Positions 12,601-14,427 of a DNA stretch of 14,427 nucleotides are shown in pieces (the first letter of the stretch is position 1; every line of letters begins with the position of its first letter). The position numbers were made by a program, and so were the translations under genes. The stretch is from an uncultured Christensenella sp. (lineage in GTDB: Bacteria > Bacillota > Clostridia > Christensenellales > Borkfalkiaceae), in assembly GCA_910586245.1 (NCBI GenBank), contig CAJUFY010000014.1, positions 1 through 14,427 on the forward strand. Direction: 5' to 3'. A model generated the notes under the pieces. The model saw nothing but the letters and a program-made list of their open reading frames with translations, was not told the origin of the DNA and did no database searches.

Positions 12601-14309
12601 ACGATACCGAACTCGTATATAACGGCAAAATGCAGGCGCCGGAAGCAACGGTGTGGGCAACGCTGAACGGGGAACGCGTGCAACTGGAAAATTGCAACGT
12701 ACTGGTACAGGGCTCGGTGGATGCGGGCGAAAATCTGATCGCACGCGCAATCGCGCTGACGGACGACAGAAACTTTACGCTCGAAAATGCGGACGCCGCG
12801 GAAATCGAGTTCAGCATCAAACCTCTGGAAGCAGATCTGGAATGGAAGGAAATGCGGAAAGAGTACAACGGCCAGCAACAGAAGCCGACGGTGGAAATCA
12901 AGAACCTGTGCGTGAACGAGAACAGTAACCTGCTCGACGTGTGCGACGTGGAATTCGACTTCGATTACGCGAACGCGCAAACCCGCGTGAGAGCGGCGCG
13001 CGCAGGCGTGATTACCGGCGGACCGGTCGAAGTAAACCACTACGTGGTAACGGCAACCGATTTGTCTAACGACAACTATGCGCTGCCCGCAGGTCTCGAT
13101 CCCGAAAACTTCGATATCACGCCCCGCGAACTCCAGATCGAGTGGACGGATACGGAACTCGAATACGACGGGAATTACCAACGCCCGAACTACACGATCC
13201 TGAACGCAATCCCCGGCGATAACGTGAAGGTGACGATCACGGGCGTGGGGAAAAACGCAGGGGTCCATTTCCTGGACGTGAAAGTGTCCGGAAACAGCGG
13301 CTACAATTACGTGCTGAAGGACGAGGACGCGTATAAACGTTACGAGATCAAACCGAAACCGATCATGATTACGGTACGGGCGAACGACCGCGTGGCACGC
13401 TGGACGGGAGATGCGGATTCGATGATGCAACTGATCAGCGGCTGGAAAGACTGGTACAGACTGGAAACGCCGGGGATCGTGGAAGCGGACGAAGAAGTGC
13501 CGATGGGAGATCTGTTCAACCTTCAAACGCTGCCCGTGCTGCCGTACTATTACCAGAACGGCGTACAGGTGCAGCCGACGGCGTTGGGCGAATACGAGAT
13601 CCGGCCTTACGTGCACGACGGGAACGTACAGTGTAATTCGGGGAACTATACCGCAACGGTCGTGGCGGGAACCCCCTACGGAAAACTTACGATTACTTCC
13701 GATGAATCGCTCAAACTCAAGCTCGATTCAAAGTATCAATTCCTCATGGAAGAGTCCGGCGGGACGGAGTACGACGTGAAAAACTTCCGTCGCGCTTACG
13801 GCGAGATTGGTTGGGTACACGGCGAAGACGACAACGAGCTCGAGAGAATCGTGTTGGGGCAGATCGTTCCCGAAACAGGAATTGAAACGTTCCTCACGAA
13901 CTTCGGCGAAGAGCAGGCGGGCAAGATCCGGCTTTACAACAAAGACGGAGATCTGATTTACGACTGCGGTACGGTAACCGAAGGATTGTACGATTCCGAT
14001 AAACTGATCGGAACGGGCTGGAAGCTGGAGCTTGTGGCAAGCAACGGAACGATTGCGGATCTCGTTTATCTTTCCGTACTCGGCGATATCGACGGCGACG
14101 GCTACGTGACGACAAACGATTCTTCGTTGATCAACAGTTACGCAGTCGGAGGCGCAAGCAGTGTTTTCGCAAACGTAGAAGTGCGTTTGGCGGGCTATGT
14201 GAAGAACAACGGTTATATTACGACGTTGGATTCTTCGATTATCAATAGCATAGCCGTATCGGACATTACAGGTATTACGAAATACTACTATATACCGGAG
14301 GGGGAGTAA
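1..14309 (+). CDS. Giant modular extracellular protein (beta-helix, Ig-like stalk, dockerin), 5' partial
   Basis: The frame is open from the first whole codon at 3 to TAA at 14307-14309, giving 4,768 visible residues (roughly half a megadalton). The true start lies upstream: a GTG at 93 is internal, because the same rung pattern continues before it. Order by residue: beta-helix modules 1-1786; linker domain about 1787-1870; Ig-like stalk 1871-4452 (15 A, 8 B1, 8 B2 modules); divergent Ig-like domain 4453-4568; pre-dockerin domain 4569-4692; dockerin 4693-4768. No catalytic motif, LPXTG tail or C-terminal membrane helix is seen. It is probably secreted and acts outside the cell as an adhesin or binding scaffold, held by a cohesin partner through the dockerin; this role is inferred from domain types. 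Thr is almost always ACG in the repeats. Alternatives are a secreted matrix component or a non-catalytic cellulosome-like part. The reading frame and overall architecture are certain; the function is not. Confidence 0.95.
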   Translation, partial: TFDGGSIKGNTSTGATSAGGVFVTSGTFNFVRGIIEGNTGATAGGMYANTTINMQGGTVANNVATGTNIYGAAGGVYVYDNANSVFNMTGGTITANRALAEAKVGSAGGVFVYTRGKFNLSGQVSITLNDAVVGTNEDGSEKTVERNVRMANETNLINITGELLAGSKVGITKRSIGIFTAGYGTDNTILPPEVFYSDTVLSEVVTYSSGTDMEGSTISYDNEVNWTYYVNKSVSEGGAHYTVTLYQDWIAGTSTSTTTSFGTDTKAYSNGALYVPSTANITLNLNGYKVDRNLSAARANGYVMNLVGPFELYDDQNMADPNLPADAKGYQGHITPRGPGKITGGNTNSDNQAGGIIKNNTETPFNMYGGEVTGNKATSTAGSYAGGIGGLRVGTFTMLGGKITNNSGVLAGGLMIGYGSEVTLENAEISGNVVSRTSGAGAGVYVNADTKTGKTGKLKVGKQVIIQDNVVNSGENPPQNNVYFLSENGRIELTSALTGNAKIGITRTNPGVFTDGFYRYHAEADSEKYFFADDPEYFVRTQATESGYEVVIFCSDFGKNWAYVVNLSLSSQKQQTFVMPDNWLAKEGHATYGTSFGTTQNAFVNGALLVPAGADIILDLNGYTLSRNLSGPHANGYVMQIGGVLQIIDSSDAQTGKITGGYTSSSAQGGGLYILASGDVTLSGGTITNNNGTMTNSAGGVYTQGKFTMEGGEIVGNNGFTAGGVEVAKGEFTMLGGEVSGNKSTTGATGGVRIELSGKINVGGEAKIKNNINSQKNDDGTAVKSNLYIVSPTGVVNCVEPFTSGAELWITKTTVGVFTEGYGRNNYPVSPDSYFHLDDDDYYMETRGSGDTLEAAILCYDGATNWAYYVNLSRTTGTQQTVTLFRDWIAEPDATYTTSFGSDAYAYSYGRLHVPYGANMILDLNGYRLDRNLQNAIADGGLIYVVKGGSLTIIDSSAGQTGIITGGKSTGTGAVFNEGTFVLSGGKITGNSTSGASNSAGVYNNGLFNMTAGEISGNTGTEGAGVYSTYAGRIELGGEARILNNTNEAGEASNLYLPPDPLADNVLNESGIDVVAPFSPNAEIHLSREGLGNFTAGYGVMNGGVDPTDVFKTDSDKYLIRGSGAGNTLEGEFYSLDNATNWEYFVTKSYHEGGTTQLVTLCSDWTAEEGSFGVNEGTNKGFINGGLHVPAGASIVLDLKGYKIDRALAEAIANGYVFNVEGELTIMDTTNGTASEITGGNNGSANGAGGIVVAKDATLQMEGGVLTGNTATGINGAGGIAVLGELRMTGGTVKENVGSGAGGVYIATSGKIGLGGDARIHGNTKPDGATASNIVFASPTGILEIVSGFTSDVEFGILRPGLGVLTAGLGACNPTTNVTFVSESETYSVSYLGVGADREAYIITFDNLTNWVHAVKTSLENGGRTEVFTLYSDWEAESGVFGSGTGFINGALYVPKGASIILDLRSYNVDRKLTSARANGYVIRVDGELIIRDYSDEPDGAVTGGYSNTSGTAGGVFVGAEGKLTFESGFIKGNSANGSSAGGVYAGGEFTMTGGTIGGTQPGDKNYGVSGGVYVGSAGKFTFKDGEIRGNEGVSVGGIFVPNSAKAEVVMEGGKVLDNAGKSAGGVYTSGHFEMQNGEISGNRATGNSASTGGGSGVYLPSTGSFTMLGGLISGNVGMNGVRAYSSAVVNVGGSARIENNVTAKDEASDLYFTVHAQKLNIVEELTEDAHIGVYRDQAGVFTNGYGENTTYPPSLYFFSNNAEFSVSMTDITKEDGSTVTEATMGFPLEKPEAAEAPVYNGERQVIITNYDSEIMEYGTLPAGVKYEGDGTFTAVDAKQYTIAFTPKAGYCWADGSSRPQSVTGEIKPLAVTIEWDPDTLTLVYNGREQKPVATVGNLIGSDKCEVTVSGGQTVAGRHTAKAALLSNKNYTLTGDASEETQYDIVQADPELEITTKTAYYGRDLKLILKGNIGGGAVTYTVLRGWLADGTEVTGDELASINGEILTPKELGRVEVQAYVEATVNSYAGATTEVIDILKGEAPLDIETKEAEYGTEYELNVLGNLDGVQLTVDYEAGTGAGEWLEDGKKFMPTKAGTVYFILSVPESDHFETTEVRIAVVVNPRPVTLVWDETTLKYTYDGKLHTPKVKELLNLLEGDECDVVVAGGQTDAGVYEAYGFLLTNKNYTLTNGGNVTQEYEIGKAELPQIEIITKEVVYGKPTKIEVSGNLGNGNVVFTIMVQGTTGEGTFNGDVLTPVRIGKLVVKAEIEESDNYFGTRNGNAAVDFIEIVRAEATIDLVTQEVTYGDTVELEVSLNEEIEAELAQNPAKTVIYTYLGTNDTGVVEINGKQATGKYVGNAVIRVTVPQTEFYSNTSAEFTVKVNPREAEVYLLDSDLVYNGTEQAPEARIRNLVAGDDAVVTVSGAVNAGTGYTATVTGIENPNYVLPQNSNPITGTFDIKPLKVSLTWGGTTLLFTGEEQAPLVTVNNLCGSDECNLTIEGKGLTVGNYTATVTGVDNPNYTVEDADNLTMPFEIIKSPITLSFETTTVYYGTPLQIQLKGNVGNGKVEYTMQELTGRATLTKDGLLTAIDFGTVRITATVGATANTYGNTITAVFEIVKGQVPLDLEEKELYYGDELDLVILGNIEGGAVTIRVQNDSGRAELNGTTLRGTEAGTVKIILAMAGTDKFLDTYKEIEVTVKPRPVTVTWGETVFEYDGRSHVPEAEISGMLEGDACEAVVTGAATAAGRYTATIDELTNKNYAVAEADAQIGFEIKKKALEIMLQPDSVLYGTTETLNVVGNLENGEVTYTVVDDTGSADLKDGNVLVPKTAGQIYVDVYIAETENYEAYQNTFTVTILRASEELSLENTEVVYGDELELEVQGSEESYQATYEILDGGTGSADIQDGKLIPGHVGSVRVKVTVAATNTHEESVFTEVITILPRPVVLDWAVGEYTYDKTEHKPVAKVTNLIAGDADVVVTVEGAVDAGDHVAKATALSDDNYTLTGGTNVDVEFTVKPIVVGLDWGNNVFYFTGKPQAPEAKATGVLEGDACEVVVTGAQVNAGDYQATAARLTNTNYALPEAYDDETGLINIATLKDFTILVADIDVTLLTKTAYYGRVLPIEIGGNIGNGAVTYTILSAVDRNGNAVDPSQIADISADGKLTPKDLGKITVKIDVAETRNTHAGTVTDEITIEKGTMPLDLEKTEVEYGSTLELNVTGNEEGGNVSFEVEIGEGDDGEATIADGVLTPVLAGTVTVVITVSETDHYNETTVRVKVTIKPYAVELAWENFEFTYNGEEQAPTATVTNLFAPDVCEVTVEGAVNAGKNLKAKAVSLSNKNYTLENGKNVTSPEFTILPAVVTIVWGDTVLPFTGKPQAPKATVEPLFGDDVCTVLVSGERTNCGTGYKAIVTGLSNPNYTLEDGTEYEVEFSIVKSVPELSLTPDTAYYGQDLQMVLEGNIGNGAVMWTVDDAAKGSITANGLFTPSALGKVTITAQVAETNQTYGATVSIEVTVLKGNLTLGLENTYGVYGTWLPLVVTGNDGDGAVSISMVDSYPYGPPTTMASLSYSNGQYSLLPHYNGWVKVRISVAATEFYNAKTADVVVNLGPRPIQIRWGTTEFVYDGNSHVPWATINNYAFGDTGRDLKVVYEQVNVGTYTATVNYIYGNYWDHYTLSGVQTSTLFTINRAPIKLSLTPNKAAMGTPLAMKLKGNSGNGAVTWTVDNLSGSATISSSGVLTPETMGTVLVTAEVAETKNYLGDTVSVLVTIEKSYSPVKLVNNKTVYGNDMPIVITGNDENGDVVYSVEDGTGSATVSGEMLRPLKAGTVTLVIEVGETENHQATTIRAVVTISPRPVTLEWSGPWNEDRGMYVYDYDGTPHTPTAVITDLINGDECEVIVLGGQVNAGTYTAKGATLTNPNYTLTNAANPTAQYTINSVDIEIEITTTTAYVGVPLQLEVSGNVGRGNVTYTLHADAGTTTAKLTGKTLTADGVGYVFVTATVAKTASTSEATTTQKITVLLQDAPLELLTTEAEYGTPLQLEIGGLPEGANPTITYEVANHDGTATVDGHGVLTPTHIGEVTVTIKVSGLDDYADTTIAQTVMIKPRVVTIDWTFDYKPGESYFVYNGQVQTPYAKVSNLVEGDRCVVTVQGSADAGELILATAIRLSNENYTLEGAAQKDRETVYTIKPLPVELEWNNDTELVYNGKMQAPEATVWATLNGERVQLENCNVLVQGSVDAGENLIARAIALTDDRNFTLENADAAEIEFSIKPLEADLEWKEMRKEYNGQQQKPTVEIKNLCVNENSNLLDVCDVEFDFDYANAQTRVRAARAGVITGGPVEVNHYVVTATDLSNDNYALPAGLDPENFDITPRELQIEWTDTELEYDGNYQRPNYTILNAIPGDNVKVTITGVGKNAGVHFLDVKVSGNSGYNYVLKDEDAYKRYEIKPKPIMITVRANDRVARWTGDADSMMQLISGWKDWYRLETPGIVEADEEVPMGDLFNLQTLPVLPYYYQNGVQVQPTALGEYEIRPYVHDGNVQCNSGNYTATVVAGTPYGKLTITSDESLKLKLDSKYQFLMEESGGTEYDVKNFRRAYGEIGWVHGEDDNELERIVLGQIVPETGIETFLTNFGEEQAGKIRLYNKDGDLIYDCGTVTEGLYDSDKLIGTGWKLELVASNGTIADLVYLSVLGDIDGDGYVTTNDSSLINSYAVGGASSVFANVEVRLAGYVKNNGYITTLDSSIINSIAVSDITGITKYYYIPEGE
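675..1679 (+). repeat. Beta-helix module 1
   Basis: The module starts at the Asn-Trp pair (675) that opens every module. It then has a YQDW segment, the strand ITLNLNGYKVDRNLS, the motif ARANGYV, and three internal rungs (FNMYGGEVTGN, FTMLGGKITNN, VTLENAEISGN). A cap rung and the exit GVFTDGF close it. Compared with the sister modules it carries an insertion of about 20 residues near 950-1020, between the ELYDD strand and the first ITGG turn. Its codons are less uniform than in later modules, with AAT, TTA and GAT more frequent. It lacks the recurring DSS motif seen in modules 2 and 3. Confidence 0.85.
1680..2594 (+). repeat. Beta-helix module 2
   Basis: This module opens at NWAYVVNLS. It contains ADIILDLNGY, the SRNLS...ANGYV motif, an IIDSSDAQTGKITGG entry strand, three internal rungs (VTLSGGTITNN, FTMEGGEIVGN, FTMLGGEVSGN), a cap INVGGEAKIKNN and the exit GVFTEGYG. 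An acidic run of five residues (HLDDDDYY region, near 2505-2530) follows the exit. All twelve Thr codons between 2041 and 2280 are ACG. One Cys lies in the cap (VNCVEP) and one near the boundary to the next module (ILCYDG). Confidence 0.87.
2595..3422 (+). repeat. Beta-helix module 3
   Basis: This module opens at NWAYYVNLS. It has ANMILDLNGYRLDRNLQ, an IIDSSAGQTGIITGG entry, two internal rungs (FVLSGGKITGN, FNMTAGEISGN), a cap IELGGEARILNN and the exit GNFTAGYG. It is one of the two modules with only two internal rungs. The usual ANGYV motif is altered here to ADGGLIYV, the clearest departure at this otherwise conserved site. A Pro/Asp-rich loop (near 3170-3200) extends the cap region. Confidence 0.87.
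3423..4229 (+). repeat. Beta-helix module 4
   Basis: This module opens at NWEYFVTKS. It contains SIVLDLKGYKIDRALA, ANGYVFNV, an entry strand ending SEITGG, two internal rungs (LQMEGGVLTGN, LRMTGGTVKEN), a cap IGLGGDARIHGN and an exit altered to GVLTAGLG. At about 269 residues it is the shortest module in the window. One Cys is in the segment TLCSDW near the entrance and another follows the exit (GACNP). Confidence 0.87.
4230..5360 (+). repeat. Beta-helix module 5, expanded rung array
   Basis: This last and longest module (about 377 residues) opens at NWVHAVKTS. It has SIILDLRSYNVDRKLT, ARANGYV, then six internal rungs instead of two or three: LTFESGFIKGN, FTMTGGTIGGT, FTFKDGEIRGN, VVMEGGKVLDN, FEMQNGEISGN, FTMLGGLISGN. 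The cap is VNVGGSARIENN and the exit GVFTNGYG. Rungs 3 and 5 share near-identical DNA (the GGCGAGATC...GCGGGAAC words near 4759 and 4915), which points to recent internal rung duplication. It adjoins the linker to the Ig-like stalk. Confidence 0.87.
5361..5612 (+). other. Linker domain between beta-helix region and Ig-like stalk
   Basis: This single-copy domain of about 84 residues (1787-1870) begins FPLEKPEAAEAPVYNGERQ and ends SVTGEIKPL. It resembles the small beta-sandwich linker often seen in Firmicute surface proteins, with a short 'YNGxxQ' strand, a 'YTIAFTPKAGY' strand and a 'WADGS' turn before an IKPL-type linker. It carries one Cys (GYCWADG). It occurs only once in the window, exactly where the beta-helices give way to the stalk, so it is probably an adaptor. 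The family assignment is tentative. Confidence 0.6.
5613..6377 (+). repeat. Ig-like super-unit 1 (A-B1-B2)
   Basis: A1 spans 5613-5846, with a TIEWD strand, YNGREQKP, SDKCEV and NKNYTLT. B1 spans 5847-6122, with TKTAYYGRDL, GNIGGGAV and LTPKELG. B2 spans 6123-6377, with EAEYGTEY, GNLDG and TKAGTV, ending in NPRPV. A modules look like the YDG/MBG class of bacterial Ig-like folds. B modules look like the YG...GN...AGTV class with Big_2-like character. B1 is a long form with an extra loop (ADGTEV to ELASI), shared only with the B1 of super-unit 5. The region is probably a rigid extracellular stalk. Confidence 0.85.
6378..7160 (+). repeat. Ig-like super-unit 2 (A-B1-B2)
   Basis: A2 is 6378-6611 (TLVWDE, YDGKLHTP, DECDVVV, NKNYTLT). 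B1 is 6612-6878 (KEVVYGKP, GNLGNGNV, LTPVRIG). B2 is 6879-7160 (QEVTYGDT, then a divergent segment without the usual GN-x-x-GG motif: EEIEAELAQNPAK), ending NPREA instead of NPRPV. The B2 insertion near 6945-6990 is rich in Glu and Ala and could form a helix, which is unusual in this all-beta stalk. Confidence 0.85.
7161..8114 (+). repeat. Ig-like super-unit 3 (A-A'-B1-B2)
   Basis: This unit has two A modules. A3 is 7161-7388 (YNGTEQAP, no Cys, ENPNYVLP). A4 is 7389-7616 (SLTWGG, FTGEEQAP in place of YNG, NLCGSDEC with two Cys, DNPNYTVE). B1 follows at 7617-7865 (TTVYYGTP, GNVGNGKV) and B2 at 7866-8114 (KELYYGDE, GNIEGGAV, EAGTVKI), ending KPRPV. The A-to-A junction is IKPL, unlike the RPV junction after B2. 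Confidence 0.85.
8115..8837 (+). repeat. Ig-like super-unit 4 (A-B1-B2)
   Basis: A5 is 8115-8336 (TVTWGE, YDGRSHVP, GDACEAVV, NKNYAVA). B1 is 8337-8585 (DSVLYGTT, GNLENGEV, TVVDDTGSA). B2 is 8586-8837 (TEVVYGDE, with GSEESYQ in place of the GN-x-x-GG motif), ending LPRPV. This is the shortest super-unit, with each module close to the minimal length of 74-84 residues. Confidence 0.85.
8838..9854 (+). repeat. Ig-like super-unit 5 (A-A'-B1-B2)
   Basis: A6 is 8838-9062 (LDWAVG, YDKTEHKP with Gly replaced by Lys, no Cys, DDNYTLT). A7 is 9063-9320 (LDWGNN, FTGKPQAP, GDACEVVV, TNYALP) with about ten extra residues before B1. B1 is 9321-9596 (TKTAYYGRVL, GNIGNGAV, then the long loop NGNAV to QIADI, and LTPKDLG). 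B2 is 9597-9854 (TEVEYGST, GNEEGGNV, LAGTVTV), ending KPYAV. B1 of this unit and of unit 1 share both the YYGR start and the long loop, so they are probably the closest pair. Confidence 0.85.
9855..10838 (+). repeat. Ig-like super-unit 6 (A-A'-B1-B2), B2 divergent
   Basis: A8 is 9855-10082 (ELAWEN, YNGEEQAP, PDVCEV, NKNYTLE). A9 is 10083-10313 (TIVWGD, FTGKPQAP, DDVCTV plus a second Cys in TNCGTG, NPNYTLE). B1 is 10314-10559 (DTAYYGQD, GNIGNGAV). B2 is 10560-10838 (GVYGTW, GNDGDGAV), but its middle is replaced by a Tyr/Pro/Ser-rich stretch (SYPYGPP, YSNGQY, HYNGW), ending GPRPI. Codons in that stretch (CCT, TAT, TCC, GGA) differ from the rest of the stalk. Confidence 0.84.
10839..11570 (+). 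repeat. Ig-like super-unit 7 (A-B1-B2), aromatic A module
   Basis: A10 is 10839-11072 (QIRWGT, YDGNSHVP, no Cys) and is unusually rich in Tyr and Trp (NYIYGNYWDHYTL at its end, where other modules have NKNYTL). B1 is 11073-11321, with the usual YYG replaced by AAMGTPL, then GNSGNGAV and LTPETMG. B2 is 11322-11570 (KTVYGND, GNDENGDV, LKAGTVTL), ending SPRPV. Confidence 0.85.
11571..12329 (+). repeat. Ig-like super-unit 8 (A-B1-B2)
   Basis: A11 is 11571-11819 (TLEWSG, an extra loop of about eight residues, YDGTPHTP, GDECEVIV, NPNYTLT). B1 is 11820-12071 (TTAYVGVP with the second Tyr changed to Val, GNVGRGNV). B2 is 12072-12329 (AEYGTPL, GGLPEGAN, HIGEVTV), ending IKPRV. This is the last super-unit with B modules. 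Confidence 0.85.
12330..13358 (+). repeat. Ig-like tail: four consecutive A modules
   Basis: A12 is 12330-12578 (TIDWTF, YNGQVQTP, GDRCVV, NENYTLE). A13 is 12579-12827 (VELEWN, YNGKMQAP, NCNVLV, DRNFTLE). A14 is 12828-13127 (ADLEWK, YNGQQQKP, two Cys, NDNYALP). A15 is 13128-13358 (LQIEWT, YDGNYQRP, no Cys, YNYVLK). No B module separates them, and the junctions are IKPL, IKPL and ITPR. A14 is the longest A module at about 100 residues, with an insert rich in Ala and Arg (around 12970-13020). From about 12300 onward CCC, CTC and GCA codons become more frequent. Confidence 0.85.
13359..13706 (+). other. Divergent terminal Ig-like (MBG-like) domain
   Basis: This single-copy domain of about 116 residues (4453-4568) begins PIMITVRANDRVARWTGD and ends YGKLTITSDE. 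The second half (ALGEYEIRP, SGNYTATV, GKLTI) has the layout of an MBG-type bacterial Ig-like domain. The first half has a Trp-rich stretch (SGWKDWYRL) with no counterpart in the A or B modules. One Cys is present (VQCNSGN). It probably terminates the stalk; a ligand-binding role is possible but not supported by any recognised motif. Confidence 0.65.
13707..14078 (+). other. Pre-dockerin domain
   Basis: About 124 residues (4569-4692) precede the dockerin. The layout matches a domain often found before dockerins in clostridial secreted proteins: a first strand (LKLKLDSKYQF), an 'IVLGQIVPETGIETFL' segment, a 'GKIRLYNKDGDLI' strand, a TGW turn (LIGTGWKLEL), and a last strand running straight into LGDIDGDG. 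Codon choice is more mixed than in the repeats (TCC, GAT, ATT, CTC), consistent with a non-repetitive, slower-evolving end. One Cys (YDCGTV) is present. Confidence 0.7.
14079..14309 (+). other. C-terminal dockerin-like module (one canonical, one degenerate Ca loop)
   Basis: Loop 1 at residues 4695-4706 reads DIDGDGYVTTND, with Asp at loop positions 1, 3, 5 and 12, a textbook dockerin calcium loop. It is followed by the helix SSLINSYAV. Loop 2 at residues 4732-4743 reads YVKNNGYITTLD: positions 1 and 3 are Tyr and Lys, position 5 is Asn, and only Asp 12 is kept, followed by SSIINSIAV. The repeats are 37 residues apart. The known role of dockerins is to bind cohesin domains, often to tether proteins to a scaffold or the cell surface. 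The protein ends about 14 residues after the second helix, with YYYIPEGE. Confidence 0.85.
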
Positions 14310-14315
14310 TCCCCC
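14300..14315 (+). other. Short GC hairpin spanning the stop codon
   Basis: GGGGG at 14300-14304 and CCCCC at 14311-14315 can pair across a six-base loop (AGTAAT) that contains the TAA stop. No T-run follows, so it lacks the form of a Rho-independent terminator. It may be a chance structure or may influence mRNA end processing or translation of the next gene. Confidence 0.3.
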
Positions 14316-14335
14316 GACGGTAGTTGGTAGGATTT

Positions 14336-14341
14336 AAGGAG
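14336..14341 (+). promoter_or_regulatory. Ribosome binding site for the downstream gene
   Basis: AAGGAG lies five bases before the ATG at 14347, a strong Shine-Dalgarno of Firmicute type, and fixes the start of the second gene. Confidence 0.85.
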
Positions 14342-14346
14342 AATTT

Positions 14347-14427
14347 ATGAAAACAGGAATCAAAAAGACCGCGTTGGCGGTGGGGATAGCCTCGGTAATG
14401 GCTGGGAGCGCGGTTTGCGGCGGCGTA
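14347..14427 (+). CDS. Predicted secreted protein, N-terminal signal peptide only (3' partial)
   Basis: Twenty-seven codons are visible before the window ends. The start MKTGIKK is positively charged and is followed by a hydrophobic, small-residue stretch (TALAVGIASVMAGSAV) ending in CGGV, which fits a Sec signal peptide. The Cys is preceded by Ser-Ala-Val, which does not match a lipobox, so lipidation is unlikely. The gene follows the giant gene by 37 bases on the same strand with its own strong Shine-Dalgarno, so the two may be co-transcribed. The mature product is outside the window and cannot be named; it could be a further surface protein or a partner of the giant protein. Confidence 0.8.
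   Translation, partial: MKTGIKKTALAVGIASVMAGSAVCGGV

Noticed and set aside
11217..13616. Very long open frame on the minus strand (799 codons), with others at 8688-10367, 7587-8555, 3258-4241 and 1875-2741
   Set aside because: The products are Arg/His/Val-rich with no domain pattern. They arise because the sense codons (ACG, GCG, GAA and similar) rarely create TTA, CTA or TCA in that frame; no credible start signal was seen.
13866..13880. VPETG, resembling a sortase LPXTG motif
   Set aside because: It lies about 140 residues before the end, inside the pre-dockerin domain, and no hydrophobic segment with a basic tail follows.
14226..14300. Possible promoter for the downstream gene (TACTATATA near 14285)
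   Set aside because: The AT-rich word lies within the dockerin coding end and no convincing -35 box is found at suitable spacing.
14407..14427. Lipoprotein signal in the downstream gene
   Set aside because: The residues before the Cys are Ser-Ala-Val, which do not fit a lipobox (position -1 should be Gly, Ala or Ser).

Overview
The window is almost wholly occupied by one giant plus-strand coding sequence. It is already open at the left edge (first whole codon at position 3) and ends at a TAA at 14307-14309, so 4,768 residues are visible and the N-terminus is missing. After a 37-base gap with a good Shine-Dalgarno (AAGGAG), a second gene starts at 14347 and is cut by the right edge after 27 codons; those codons look like a signal peptide. 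I see no RNA genes, CRISPR arrays or insertion sequences.

The giant protein is a modular extracellular polypeptide with three regions. (1) Positions 1-5360: six tandem right-handed beta-helix modules (the first lacks its start), each about 270-380 residues. They open with an Asn-Trp segment and a 'LDLNGY' strand, run through GG-x-I-x-x-N rungs, and close with a 'GVFTxGYG' exit motif. (2) Positions 5361-13706: a linker domain, then a long Ig-like stalk. The stalk has 15 'A' modules (YDG/MBG-like, ending in NYTL), 8 'B1' and 8 'B2' modules (YG...GN...AGTV type), arranged as eight A(A)-B1-B2 super-units, followed by four A modules and a divergent terminal Ig-like domain. (3) Positions 13707-14309: a pre-dockerin domain and a C-terminal dockerin-like pair of EF-hand-type repeats. 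The first calcium loop is canonical and the second has lost most of its ligands.

The architecture suggests a surface or secreted adhesin or binding protein. The beta-helix modules would be the displayed part, the Ig-like modules a spacer of the order of 100 nm, and the dockerin a plug for a cohesin-bearing partner. This is inferred from domain types; no catalytic residues were recognised and no sequence search was run. No sortase signal, C-terminal membrane anchor or S-layer homology domain is visible, so the dockerin is the only visible candidate for attachment, unless an anchor lies in the missing N-terminus.

The dockerin, the AAGGAG ribosome binding site and the Clostridia-style mix of 'LDLNGY' beta-helices with YDG/Big-type Ig repeats suggest an anaerobic Firmicute, probably an uncultured gut Clostridia lineage. 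The DNA is moderately GC-rich with a very strong preference for ACG (Thr), GCG (Ala) and AAC (Asn). The taxonomic call is an inference and not secure below class.
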